DNA from: M55B129 sp034189085
Lineage (GTDB): Bacteria > Bacillota > Dethiobacteria > DTU022
Length of the DNA stretch: 64,000 nucleotides
Assembly (NCBI GenBank): GCA_034189085.1
Contig: JAXHVH010000005.1
Span: forward strand, 1 to 64,000
Reading direction: 5' to 3'
Positions within the stretch are counted from its first letter, which is position 1. The number at the start of each line of letters is the position of its first letter. Positions 52,596-60,958 of this stretch are shown piece after piece. The position numbers were made by a program, and so were the translations under genes. The notes beneath the pieces are model-generated. The model did not search any database. It was not told the DNA's origin and was given only the letters and a program-made list of their open reading frames with translations.

Positions 52596-53374
52596 GCAGA
52601 GACCTGAAGCTGAAACTGCATGGTATATCAGCAACTTACTCAACGGGAGAAGAAAAACTGCCGGTGCTGGACAATGTTTCCCTGGCAGTGGCCACGGGAG
52701 AATTTGTTTCCGTCATTGGGCCAAGCGGGTCGGGGAAAAGCACCCTGTTGAAGATTGCCGCCGGGCTGTTGAAACCTGAACAAGGAAAGATTCTTATCGA
52801 CGGGCGCGACGTGACCGGGCTCCCTCGCCTGGTCGGTTATATGCCCCAGCAGGATTTGCTTTTCCCCTGGAAAACGCTGCGCCAGAATGCCGCCCTGCCT
52901 CTGGTTGCTGCGCGATTAGAAAAAAAGGAGATTGAAGAACGGATAGAAAAATTACTCCCTATTTTTGGCCTGCAGGGTTTTGGTGAATATTATCCCGATC
53001 AGCTTTCAGGGGGAATGCGTCAGCGGGGAGCCCTGATGCGGACTATGCTGATCGAAAGCGATCTTCTGCTGCTTGATGAGCCCTTTGCCGCACTTGATGC
53101 CCTGACCCGGCAGAACTTGCAGGAGTGGCTGCTCAAAATATGGGACCGCTTTCGCCGGTCGGTGCTTTTTGTTACTCACAGTATCGACGAAGCAATTTAT
53201 CTCTCGGATCGAGTTTACGTCATCACCGAAAGGCCGGGAAAAAACGCCTTTGAACAGATCATTGACATACCACGGCCCCGAAGCAAATCAGTTATTACCA
53301 CCCCGCCTTTTTCCCGCTACAAAAAGCTGTTGCTTGAAGCCCTGGCTGATGATGCCGCCGCCGGAACAAAGTGA
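52592..53374 (+). CDS. thiZ: ABC transporter ATPase for a thiamine precursor (ThiZ-like)
   Basis: 260 aa from the ATG at 52592 that overlaps the thiY stop. Walker A GPSGSGKST, signature LSGGMRQRGALMR, Walker B LLLLDEPFAALD and switch His in THSIDEA are all present. Subunits: two copies of it with two permeases. It completes the ThiXYZ-type set. Confidence 0.93.
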   Translation: MSRDLKLKLHGISATYSTGEEKLPVLDNVSLAVATGEFVSVIGPSGSGKSTLLKIAAGLLKPEQGKILIDGRDVTGLPRLVGYMPQQDLLFPWKTLRQNAALPLVAARLEKKEIEERIEKLLPIFGLQGFGEYYPDQLSGGMRQRGALMRTMLIESDLLLLDEPFAALDALTRQNLQEWLLKIWDRFRRSVLFVTHSIDEAIYLSDRVYVITERPGKNAFEQIIDIPRPRSKSVITTPPFSRYKKLLLEALADDAAAGTK

Positions 53375-53426
53375 ACAGTCAGTTTTGACACAGGGATCGA
53401 CATGAGGGGATACCTTAATCAGGGAA

Positions 53427-54071
53427 TCATGATACTTTAATCGTCAGCAGCAGACCTGATTTAATTTTCACCCTGGCCCGGGATTGGGTCAGTTCATTGC
53501 TCAGGCCCCGGGTGGAAGAAAAAAAGAGGCTTTCATCTTTCAGGGGAAATTTCAAGCCGGTGGTCTCTATAACGACGGTTTTGTCCGTCAGGGAAAAAAG
53601 CGACAGATAATCACCTTTCTTCCCTTTAAAAATTGCTTCATCGCCAATCATTCTTATTTCATGCTTTTCATCTACGATTCGCGCCGGTATACCCGCGCGG
53701 TGGGGAATCATAAGTAAAAGGAGGTTGGCAAAAGCATGGTCTACTCTTTTCCCTCCCAGGATACCGATTAGCAAGATTTCAGCAGGTTTCATATCGACAG
53801 CCTGATCAATAGCCAGCTCCAGGTCAGACTTATTTTTAGCCTGCGGATGCTTGATCAGGCGGGGTTTCAGGGAGGCAATTCTTTCACTGTCGCCGGGAGC
53901 AAGGGAATCAAGATCGCCAATAATCAGGTCCGGGGAAAGGCCCATGGCCAGGGTATGCCCTGTCCCCCCGTTAACACAGATCAGGTAATCATCCCCGTGC
54001 ATTAGGCGGCGATAAAAATCGTGGTTTTTAAAATCGCCGTTGGCAATTATTACTACTTTTTTTAGCGGCAT
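53427..54071 (-). CDS. thiN: Thiamine pyrophosphokinase
   Basis: 214 aa from the ATG at 54071, 8 nt after GGAAGGA. The TPK signatures are present: IIGDLDSL and NKSDLELAID, with GILGGKRVDHA. It converts thiamine to TPP. It lies convergent to the TPP-riboswitch operon, so the pathway is complete from uptake to cofactor, though no thiC, thiD or thiE is here. Confidence 0.92.
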   Translation of the reverse strand: MPLKKVVIIANGDFKNHDFYRRLMHGDDYLICVNGGTGHTLAMGLSPDLIIGDLDSLAPGDSERIASLKPRLIKHPQAKNKSDLELAIDQAVDMKPAEILLIGILGGKRVDHAFANLLLLMIPHRAGIPARIVDEKHEIRMIGDEAIFKGKKGDYLSLFSLTDKTVVIETTGLKFPLKDESLFFSSTRGLSNELTQSRARVKIKSGLLLTIKVS

Positions 54072-54106
54072 GAGCAATGTCCTTCCATCTTGGGCAGGAT
54101 CGCCGC

Positions 54107-55303
54107 TCACTTCTCGAGAGCGGCAAAAAACTTTTTCAACCTGGACATTCCCTCTTTCAGGTTTTCCATCGAACAGGCATAAGAAATACGGATATACCCT
54201 TCAGCACCTGGGCCGAAATCGATGCCCGGTGTTACGGCAACACCGGTTTCTTCCAGGATGCGCTGGGCCAGGGAAAGTGAATCGTCGGTATATTTTTTTA
54301 CATTAGCCAGCATGTAAAATGCACCGTCAGGCAGCCTGGCCGGGGCAATGTCTATCTGCTGCAGTGCCCTGTGAAGGTAAAGACGTCGTTCATCATAATC
54401 GCTGAAACGCTCCGCCAGGACCTCGGGGCTTTCTCTCAAAGCGGCGATGCCGGCGTCCTGAACAAAAGAACAGGCACAGATAAATATGTTCTGCTGCAGT
54501 TTCTGCATTTCCCGGACCAGGGAAGAGGGAGCAATGAGATAACCGAGGCGCCAGCCAGTCATGATATTGCGCTTGGAAAAACCGTTCAGGACCACTGCCC
54601 GATCTGTAAATTCGAGAATGGAATGATCCCGACCCCTGTAATTGAGCCCGTGGTAAACTTCATCGGACACGATGTAAGGGCCAAGTTCGGCCAGATCCCG
54701 CAGTTCATTTTCATCGAGGACTGCCCCGGTGGGATTGGCAGGAGAATTGATCAGTATGCCCTTGACCCGGGGATCAAGTTTCTCCCTGACATCATCGGCC
54801 AGTAGTTTGAAACCATTTTCTTCCCTCACCCTGACCGGCAACGGCTCAGCCCCGATGAAATTGACAAAATTGGGGTAACAGGCATAATAAGGATCGGGCA
54901 TAATCATTTTGTCGCCTCGCTCAAGCAGGGCCGAAAAAGCAAGCAGCATAGCCGGAGAGGTACCGGAAGTAACGATAACCTGGGAAGGATCAATTTCTAC
55001 TCCGTAGGTATTTTTGTAGTATGAAGAAATTTCTTGTCGCAGGGCCGGTTTCCCCAGGCTGTGAGTATAGGCAGTATCATTGCCCCGGACTGCCTCAATA
55101 ACCGCCTCTTTGATCGCGTATGGGGTATCTCCACCCGGTTCGCCCACCTCCAGGTGAATGATCGAAACACCCTGCGTCTCCATCTGCTGGGCTTTTTCCA
55201 AAATTTCCATGGCTAAAAAGGGCTTCACCAGGCGTACCCGCTCCGGTACGGTGTAATTCGGCAGGGTTGTGTGATCACCTGTAGCCTTTTTATTATTCCC
55301 CAT
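54107..55303 (-). CDS. Class I aminotransferase
   Basis: 398 aa from the ATG at 55303 after GGGAGG; an earlier start in frame is less well placed. The PLP Lys is in NGFSKRNIMTGWRLGY, and SDEVYHGL is the pyridoxal N1 Asp segment. It resembles the aspartate and aromatic aminotransferase families (AspC/PatA type). The amino donor is not readable. It is 14 bp after the CBS gene on the same strand. Confidence 0.9.
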   Translation of the reverse strand: MGNNKKATGDHTTLPNYTVPERVRLVKPFLAMEILEKAQQMETQGVSIIHLEVGEPGGDTPYAIKEAVIEAVRGNDTAYTHSLGKPALRQEISSYYKNTYGVEIDPSQVIVTSGTSPAMLLAFSALLERGDKMIMPDPYYACYPNFVNFIGAEPLPVRVREENGFKLLADDVREKLDPRVKGILINSPANPTGAVLDENELRDLAELGPYIVSDEVYHGLNYRGRDHSILEFTDRAVVLNGFSKRNIMTGWRLGYLIAPSSLVREMQKLQQNIFICACSFVQDAGIAALRESPEVLAERFSDYDERRLYLHRALQQIDIAPARLPDGAFYMLANVKKYTDDSLSLAQRILEETGVAVTPGIDFGPGAEGYIRISYACSMENLKEGMSRLKKFFAALEK

Positions 55304-55316
55304 TTTTTGACCTCCC

Positions 55317-55745
55317 TCAGCTCCTGATTCTATCTTTTCCGTTTTCACGGATCAATTCTGCACAGTATTCAATAATTTCTTTCCGCCTGACAATACCAAT
55401 AAATATATTTTGATCGTCCACCACCGGGACAAAGTTTTGCTCGGTGGCAAGAGATAGAAGTTCTACAATCCTTGAATCGATGCGGGCAGGTTTGTTCTTG
55501 GCATGCAGAGCAATATCCTTGAGTAAAATCTTTTCCATGCCATTTAAATTGAGATCGGGGTTGTTCTTCAGGGTCCAGAGCAGATCACCCTCGGTAATAG
55601 TCCCGGCGTAACGTCCCTGTTCATCCACCAGGGGAACAGCTGAATAACTGTGCCGCTCCATTCTCTCAAGAGCCTGCCGCATAGTTGTTCCCGGGGTTAG
55701 ATAAATCACTTCCTTTTTGGGAATCAAAAAGAATGCAACTTTCAT
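55317..55745 (-). CDS. CBS-pair domain protein
   Basis: 142 aa from the ATG at 55745 (MKVAFFLIPKKEVIYL); a TTG two codons earlier has a better-spaced GAAGGG and is possible. Two CBS motifs cover residues about 12-60 and 75-135. The form 'VAFFLxPKxEVxYL' resembles the B. subtilis CbpB-type proteins that bind c-di-AMP or adenosine nucleotides. With pgpH in the window, a c-di-AMP link is worth testing, but this is inferred. Confidence 0.8.
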   Translation of the reverse strand: MKVAFFLIPKKEVIYLTPGTTMRQALERMERHSYSAVPLVDEQGRYAGTITEGDLLWTLKNNPDLNLNGMEKILLKDIALHAKNKPARIDSRIVELLSLATEQNFVPVVDDQNIFIGIVRRKEIIEYCAELIRENGKDRIRS

Positions 55746-55751
55746 CGCCAA

Positions 55752-56153
55752 TCAAAACCCTTCTTCTTCAGTATCTATGATACCGCCGCCAATAATCCTG
55801 AACCCGGCCCGGCGGTAGAAATTGGCCAGTTCCGGTTCAAAAAGAACATTAATGGTTTTAATCCGCATTTCTTTCAGCCTGTTTATAACTCTTCTCAGGA
55901 GTTCCCGGCCGATCCCCCGCCCCTGGTAAGCGGGGCGGACCATGAGGCTGCGTACCAGGGCATCATCGATACCATCGCTGAGTACATCAACATGACCGAC
56001 CAGGAGATCCCTGTCAAAACAGGCTGCTACCAAAAAAGAAGAACCGCTGATCCTTTTCATCTGCTCACTGCGGGGATCCCAGCCCACTGATTCTCTCAAG
56101 GAAGCAATCTCAGCAGCCTCGAGCTCCGGATTGTCCACATACCTCAGGGTCAT
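55752..56153 (-). CDS. GNAT family acetyltransferase
   Basis: 133 aa. It has the acetyl-CoA loop VRPAYQGRGIGRELL and the beta-strand pattern of GNAT, with a C-terminal FYRRAGFRIIGGG. It acetylates a small amine or a protein; the substrate is unknown. It precedes the CBS gene by 6 bp. Confidence 0.87.
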   Translation of the reverse strand: MTLRYVDNPELEAAEIASLRESVGWDPRSEQMKRISGSSFLVAACFDRDLLVGHVDVLSDGIDDALVRSLMVRPAYQGRGIGRELLRRVINRLKEMRIKTINVLFEPELANFYRRAGFRIIGGGIIDTEEEGF

Positions 56154-56216
56154 CGGTTCGCCTCTTTCCCGGACAGATGTTATTATAACATCACCGGCAT
56201 AAAATAAAGCCGATCC

Positions 56217-56399
56217 CTATTCTCTGCCACGGTATACCAGGTAAAGATAGACAACTATCCCTCCCACCAGCAAAGTGAGGACCAGGCTGTAAAAATCAAT
56301 GTTAAATTCTTCAGATGTGAAGATCAGGTACAAACCAACACCGGCAATGATGACCAGCACAGCATAGAGTAATTTCTTTTTCAGGCTAATGACAACCAC
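56217..56399 (-). CDS. Small two-helix membrane protein
   Basis: About 55-60 aa with two membrane helices (LLYAVLVIIAGVGLYLIF and FYSLVLTLLVGGIVVYLYLVY). AGGAGG lies 8 nt before an ATT codon, while the GTG at 56399 abuts it; the start is therefore uncertain. It follows the sirtuin gene by 12 bp. Function is unknown. Confidence 0.55.
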   Translation of the reverse strand: MVVISLKKKLLYAVLVIIAGVGLYLIFTSEEFNIDFYSLVLTLLVGGIVVYLYLVYRGRE

Positions 56400-56411
56400 C
56401 TCCTGTGCCCA

Positions 56412-57161
56412 CTACACGGTTTCAAGCTTCCGCAGCAGATCGGTCATCACGCTGCTGATATTCTCCCGGATTACTACCTCCGCCTGTTGATCGTAATCTG
56501 TGGGCTGACGGTTTATGATAGCCAGCTTTCCGGCCAGCCCCGGCAGATCGGCGACCGGATAAACAACAAGGCTACTGCCAACCACCAGCATAAAATCGCA
56601 CTCTTCATCAATTTTCTGTTGCAGATCGAAGAAAAATGGAGGCATGGGATCGCCAAATAGGACAACATCCGGCCTGAGCACATTATGACAGCTGGAACAA
56701 ACAGGAGGAATTCGTTTTAATTCCACCTGGTTTACAAGTTCTTCAAAGGAGTACCTTTTCCCACAGCCCATACAGTAACCAGAACGTAGATGACCGTGGA
56801 CCTCCCATACTTTTCGGGAACCCGCTTTAACATGCAGCCCATCAATATTTTGAGTGACCAGCCCTTTAACAAAGCCAAGCCGCTCCAGTTCAACGAGGGC
56901 ATAATGACCAGGATTCGGATCAGCCAGAGATATCCTGGTAAAACGGCTGAATCCAGATTCATAAAACAACCTGGGATTGCTCTGCAGAACATCCAGTGAC
57001 GATACAGCAATTGGATCAACTTTTTCCCAGAGCCCGGTCCCCGGAGAACGAAAATCGGGAATGCCGCTGTCGGTGCTGATACCCGCTCCGGTCAGCACAT
57101 AAGAGCGCTCACTTTCTCTGAGCAGCCTGGCCAGGGTCTCGATCTGTTTCCGGTAATTCAT
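56412..57161 (-). CDS. Sir2-family NAD-dependent deacylase (sirtuin)
   Basis: 249 aa from the ATG at 57161 after GGAGGG. NAD motif GAGISTDSGIPDFRS, TQNIDGLH and the catalytic His in VHGHLRS are present, with the zinc cysteines CMGC...CSSC. It removes acyl groups from lysine using NAD+. The upstream frame extending to 57227 overlaps the next gene and is unsupported. Confidence 0.94.
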   Translation of the reverse strand: MNYRKQIETLARLLRESERSYVLTGAGISTDSGIPDFRSPGTGLWEKVDPIAVSSLDVLQSNPRLFYESGFSRFTRISLADPNPGHYALVELERLGFVKGLVTQNIDGLHVKAGSRKVWEVHGHLRSGYCMGCGKRYSFEELVNQVELKRIPPVCSSCHNVLRPDVVLFGDPMPPFFFDLQQKIDEECDFMLVVGSSLVVYPVADLPGLAGKLAIINRQPTDYDQQAEVVIRENISSVMTDLLRKLETV

Positions 57162-57177
57162 CAGGGGCCCTCCGCTT

Positions 57178-57888
57178 TTACTTTTTAATCCCACTGCCCA
57201 TTGGGCAGCAGAGTGACCGACCGGCACGATCGGTTAGTGAAGGTTTATCCACTTTAATAATATCGTAAAAATCAACCCATGGCGAGAATTTAATATCATG
57301 TTCACAACAGATCTTAGCCAGCCTGTCCCGGGCACAGATATGATCGCTCCAGAATGCTCCAAAGCGATCGTTGCTTCCATCCCCCACGTAGATTACCGGG
57401 TAGCCTTCTTCCTTCAACCTTAACACGTGAACAGCCTTGCAATTTCCGCAAACGGGGCAAACCGGGTGGGCATAGGGAGTCTGAATTGCCAGCAGGCCAC
57501 CGGCTCCAACCACCGTCCTGTTGGCATAGATCCGGTCAATGCAGTCCAAAAAACCAAATTTTTCGAGGATCGGTTCAATATAAAAACCGAAACCATCACT
57601 GGCTATAACCACCGGGCTTCCCTGCTCCCGGGCATGAGTAATAAACTGTTTAAAACCAGGGCGGATTGCCGCCCACTCCACTGTTTTGGAAAGCAGCAAG
57701 TCCGGATCGGGAGGCAAAAGGCGGGCTATATTGATCAGCCACTCCCGAATGCCTATTTTCCGTTTACGGTACAGTGCTTCCACTTCCAGATACCTGTCAC
57801 CGCCGAAAAAAACAGCCAGGGCTGAAGAAAGATCTTTGGTTGTAACCGTCCCATCAAAATCAACCAGGTAAGCGGCACTACGCGTCAT
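57178..57888 (-). CDS. HAD phosphatase of the MtnX/SerB-like group
   Basis: 236 aa. HAD motif I is VDFDGTVTTKD (about 9-19), with SDGFGFYI (motif II) and VGDGSNDR (motif IV). It resembles 2-hydroxy-3-keto-5-methylthiopentenyl-1-phosphate phosphatase, MtnX, or phosphoserine phosphatase. With serA 22 kb away, phosphoserine phosphatase is a candidate, but neither is proven. It also has a CPVCGNC cluster, a possible metal site. Confidence 0.8.
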   Translation of the reverse strand: MTRSAAYLVDFDGTVTTKDLSSALAVFFGGDRYLEVEALYRKRKIGIREWLINIARLLPPDPDLLLSKTVEWAAIRPGFKQFITHAREQGSPVVIASDGFGFYIEPILEKFGFLDCIDRIYANRTVVGAGGLLAIQTPYAHPVCPVCGNCKAVHVLRLKEEGYPVIYVGDGSNDRFGAFWSDHICARDRLAKICCEHDIKFSPWVDFYDIIKVDKPSLTDRAGRSLCCPMGSGIKK

Positions 57889-57930
57889 TTTCGCCTCCGG
57901 GTATTTAGTTTCACTTTCGCTTCAGACCTT

Positions 57931-57962
57931 CAAAAACCCGGCCGGTTAAATACCGGCCGGGT
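57931..57962 (-). terminator. Strong terminator of the gph gene
   Basis: An 11-bp perfect stem ACCCGGCCGGT/ACCGGCCGGGT (57936-57946 with 57952-57962), loop TAAAT on the plus strand, then TTTTTG on the minus strand. The stem overlaps the gph stop codon. Confidence 0.9.
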
Positions 57963-58620
57963 CATTATCTCGGAAAAGATCTCTCAACTGAAGCGGCTTC
58001 CTGATCAACAATTGAGCCCCTTCTTTCTGCAACTCAGCGGCCGACCTGAACCCCCAGAGAACCCCCACTGCATAAAAGCCACCGGCAGCCGCTGTCCGCA
58101 TATCCGTATTGGTGTCTCCTACATAAACGATTTCTTCCGGTTTAAGATGCATTTGTTCGACAATCTTTAGAGCACCGGTGGGGTCAGGTTTTCGCGGTAT
58201 GCCCTCTTCAAGCCCCTGTACGGTAAAAAATTTATACTCAGGGAGAAGAGTCTCCACCGTCTGCCTGGCAAATCTATGTGGTTTATTGGAAAATATAGCC
58301 ACAGGAATTTGCCTTTCTTCCAGAAAACCAAGCAGGGGGGGAATACCCGGGTACGGTTTCGTATGTTCAGGCCAGCGCCTGGCATATTCTTCATTGACCA
58401 TTTTTACCAGCCCGGCAAAATTGTTTTTTTCCCCTTTTTCCGGAGGGAAGGCTCTTTTGACCAGCATATCTATGCCGTCCCCGGCAAAATATCGATAGGC
58501 TTCAATTTCATGTTCCGGAAAACCAAAGCGTTTTAAAACCGCATTAACCGAAAAAGCCAGATCTTCAAGGGTATTAAGGAGAGTTCCGTCAAGATCAAAA
58601 ATTACCGCTTTGTAACGCAA
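57946..58620 (-). CDS. Phosphoglycolate phosphatase-like HAD hydrolase
   Basis: 224 aa. HAD motif I FDLDGTLLNT (9-18) and motifs IV VGDTNTDMRTA are present with a helical cap, as in Gph. It hydrolyses phosphoglycolate or a similar small phosphate. The stop codon overlaps the terminator stem. A weak ribosome site precedes the ATG. Confidence 0.85.
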   Translation of the reverse strand: MRYKAVIFDLDGTLLNTLEDLAFSVNAVLKRFGFPEHEIEAYRYFAGDGIDMLVKRAFPPEKGEKNNFAGLVKMVNEEYARRWPEHTKPYPGIPPLLGFLEERQIPVAIFSNKPHRFARQTVETLLPEYKFFTVQGLEEGIPRKPDPTGALKIVEQMHLKPEEIVYVGDTNTDMRTAAAGGFYAVGVLWGFRSAAELQKEGAQLLIRKPLQLRDLFRDNDPAGI

Positions 58621-58737
58621 AATTGATCCGTCCTTTACATGATTTTAATATCCTCTGATGATCAATTCCCCATTCTGTTTTGCGATAACTGGTTCTTCCC
58701 CGACAGATCAACCGGGAACATTTTTCAAATATCCCTG

Positions 58738-60192
58738 TTAGCCGGTCCTGGTCCAGCGCCCAACCAGCGGTAGAACAGATTCCGGATAAAACTGCCTGAA
58801 AATCCGGTAATAATAAAGCTCTTCCTTATTTCTGACCGGGACCGGGGCCGCTTCAGACTCGGCAGCATACTCGCTGTCGCTGATCGCTTTTTCAGCTACA
58901 GCTTCCAGCATTCCGGCGGAGCCTGATCCCTGATCAAACTGCTGCTTTTCCCGCCAGGCTATTTTTTCCCCGATCTCTTTTGCAAAAGCCCGCCGGAGAA
59001 TCCACTTGTCAACCGGTTCTTCTTTCTCTTCGCGCAGCTTCCAATCAAGGGGGAACTCCCGTACCAGCTCTAACAAAGCCAGTTTCAGGAAAGGAACCCG
59101 GCATTCCAGACCATGCGCGGCGTTCATCCGGTCCACCCTCTGCAGGCCGGTCCGGCTTAACTCCCGGAAAAAGCCTTCAATTTCAGAGGCAATCTCTTCT
59201 TCAGAATCAAGAGATTTCAGATAGCTATATCCGGCAAACATTTCATCCGAACCTTCACCAGTGAGCATGACCCGACGCCCGTCGGCAGCAGCCTCGCGGG
59301 CAGCTATAAAATTGGGGATTGATGACCGCACATAGGCAGAGTCAAAAGATTCCAGGTGGTAAATAACATCCGGCAGTACTTTCAGCATTTCATCAAGGCC
59401 GTAAGTATAAACATGTTGTTCCGAACCGATCCGGTCGGCAACCATGGCCGCATATTCAATATCGCGGCTTCCCTTGACTCCCACCGTATAAGTGGAAATT
59501 GGCTCGTCGGATAATTCGGCTGCCAGAGCCGCAACCACCGAACTGTCCAGCCCGCCGCTCAGATAGACGCCAAGGCCTTTAACCCCGCTGATTCTTTCCT
59601 CAACAGCAAGAGCCAGCAGATGACGCATTTTTTCTTCGGCTTCCGCCAGGGACAGTTTGCTTTTTCCTTCAACAGGAGGCAGGTGATAGTACTTCACCCA
59701 GCCCTTTTTCCTGTCATAGTAACATCCGGGAGGAACCTCTTTGATTGGGCTGTCCAGATCAATCAGGGCTTTAATTTCCGAGGCAATATAAAGTGTATCG
59801 TCTTTTTTAGCATAATAAAGGGGCTTCACTCCCAGGGGATCTCTTGCCACCAGGCAGCTTCCATTACCATCGGAGAAGGTAAGAGCAAATTCTCCTTCGA
59901 GGTTGTCAAAACAGGAAAGCCCTTCATTTTTTAATATTTTACAGAAATGCTCCAGGCCTTCTGTACCCTGAATGGTTTTTCCTTCCTCGCCAGGGAACAT
60001 CAAGTAACCGTCTACAGCCAGCGGCAATCCGTTGTCCTCCTCTTTTTGATTACCGCTCAGAAAAGTCATGGAGCAATTTTCTTCATCAATTTCACAGTCG
60101 CAACGTTTTCCTCTGAATTTCACCTTTTCTATAAGCGGATCCAGATCTTCACTACTTTCACTCTCGCCAAATATAGCGATTAAGCCTGACAT
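58738..60192 (-). CDS. Asparagine-synthetase-like protein with Ser in place of Cys2
   Basis: 484 aa from the ATG at 60192. The N-terminal glutaminase domain is recognisable (RDPLGVKPLYY), but residue 2 is Ser (ATG TCA GGC, MSGLIAIF) where AsnB needs the catalytic Cys. The C-terminal synthetase domain is intact: SGGLDSSVVAA (PP-loop), LTGEGSDEMFAGY. So ammonia-dependent amidation of aspartate or of another carboxylate is likely, and glutamine hydrolysis is doubtful. It is shorter than most AsnB (about 550-600). A strong promoter and inverted repeat precede it. Confidence 0.85.
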   Translation of the reverse strand: MSGLIAIFGESESSEDLDPLIEKVKFRGKRCDCEIDEENCSMTFLSGNQKEEDNGLPLAVDGYLMFPGEEGKTIQGTEGLEHFCKILKNEGLSCFDNLEGEFALTFSDGNGSCLVARDPLGVKPLYYAKKDDTLYIASEIKALIDLDSPIKEVPPGCYYDRKKGWVKYYHLPPVEGKSKLSLAEAEEKMRHLLALAVEERISGVKGLGVYLSGGLDSSVVAALAAELSDEPISTYTVGVKGSRDIEYAAMVADRIGSEQHVYTYGLDEMLKVLPDVIYHLESFDSAYVRSSIPNFIAAREAAADGRRVMLTGEGSDEMFAGYSYLKSLDSEEEIASEIEGFFRELSRTGLQRVDRMNAAHGLECRVPFLKLALLELVREFPLDWKLREEKEEPVDKWILRRAFAKEIGEKIAWREKQQFDQGSGSAGMLEAVAEKAISDSEYAAESEAAPVPVRNKEELYYYRIFRQFYPESVLPLVGRWTRTG

Positions 60193-60220
60193 TAATATCA
60201 ACTCCGGTAAATTATTAGTC

Positions 60221-60276
60221 TTCTACACATGTAGAAAACCTAATACTAGTATAACATAATTGGTGGGAATTGTAAA
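60221..60276 (-). promoter_or_regulatory. Promoter and inverted-repeat operator of the asparagine-synthetase-like gene
   Basis: -35 TTTACA (60271-60276), a 17-bp spacer and -10 TATACT (60248-60253), both near consensus. The 16-bp inverted repeat TTCTACACATGTAGAA (60221-60236) lies just after the predicted start site, where a repressor would block transcription. Confidence 0.7.
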
Positions 60277-60296
60277 AAAACGGCCAGAGCGGCCCG
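60274..60296 (-). terminator. Terminator of the NuoE/F/G-like operon
   Basis: A GC-rich hairpin (CGGCC with GGCC plus a bulge, 60281-60296) followed by seven T on the minus strand (60274-60280). It overlaps the -35 of the next promoter. Confidence 0.7.
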
Positions 60297-60301
60297 CTTC
60301 A

Positions 60302-60958
60302 TCAGGCTTTTTTGTCTTTTTTATAATAAAAAGCGCCTACCGGGCAAGCCTCGACACAGAGCTTGCACTGGGTGCAAATCGATTCGGCCAGAACAACATC
60401 TTCGAAAGTGGTTATGGCACTGCTGATCCCGCGATTGGCAAAACCAATCGCTCCTACACCCGCTTCTTCCCGATCTGCCCAGATACAGCGACCGCAAAGC
60501 ACACAACGGCTGGGGTCAAAAGCAAATTCATCGGGACTGTCATCAACAGTATAATCTCTCTCGATTGTTTTAAAACGCTTTTGCCTCAGTTTGAGTTTCC
60601 TTTCCCTGGCAATTTTCTGCAGTTCGCAATTTCCATTGGCAGGACACTCCCGGCAGTTAAGATTATGATCGGACAGGAGCAGCTCAAAAGCTGTTTTTAC
60701 CAGTCTATCGATCCTGGGGCTCCTGGTCCTGACGACCATGTCCTCTTTCACCACCTGGGTACAGGAAGTGACAGGACGATCCATCCCTTCTATTTTCACA
60801 AAACAAAGCCGACAGCTGGCATTGGGCCGTTCTTTCTCCCTGACCGCGCAAAGATGGGGAATGTAAATGTCATTATCCAGGGCGACCCAGAGCAACTTTT
60901 CACCGGCCCGGGCCTTGATCTTCCGGTCATCGATGGTTATGTTGACGTAATCGCTCAT
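60302..60958 (-). CDS. NuoG/HydA N-terminal-like iron-sulfur protein (no catalytic domain)
   Basis: 218 aa. Residues 1-75 form a 2Fe-2S ferredoxin domain (CAVREKE...CRLC...C). A His-Cys cluster region follows (LLSDHNLNCRECPANGNC), then two 4Fe-4S motifs, CVLCGRCI and CTQCKLCVEACPVGAF. This is the N-terminal module of NuoG or FeFe-hydrogenase, but it stops before any H-cluster or molybdopterin domain. It would carry electrons between the NuoF flavin and an unknown partner. It overlaps nuoF by 4 bases. Confidence 0.88.
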   Translation of the reverse strand: MSDYVNITIDDRKIKARAGEKLLWVALDNDIYIPHLCAVREKERPNASCRLCFVKIEGMDRPVTSCTQVVKEDMVVRTRSPRIDRLVKTAFELLLSDHNLNCRECPANGNCELQKIARERKLKLRQKRFKTIERDYTVDDSPDEFAFDPSRCVLCGRCIWADREEAGVGAIGFANRGISSAITTFEDVVLAESICTQCKLCVEACPVGAFYYKKDKKA

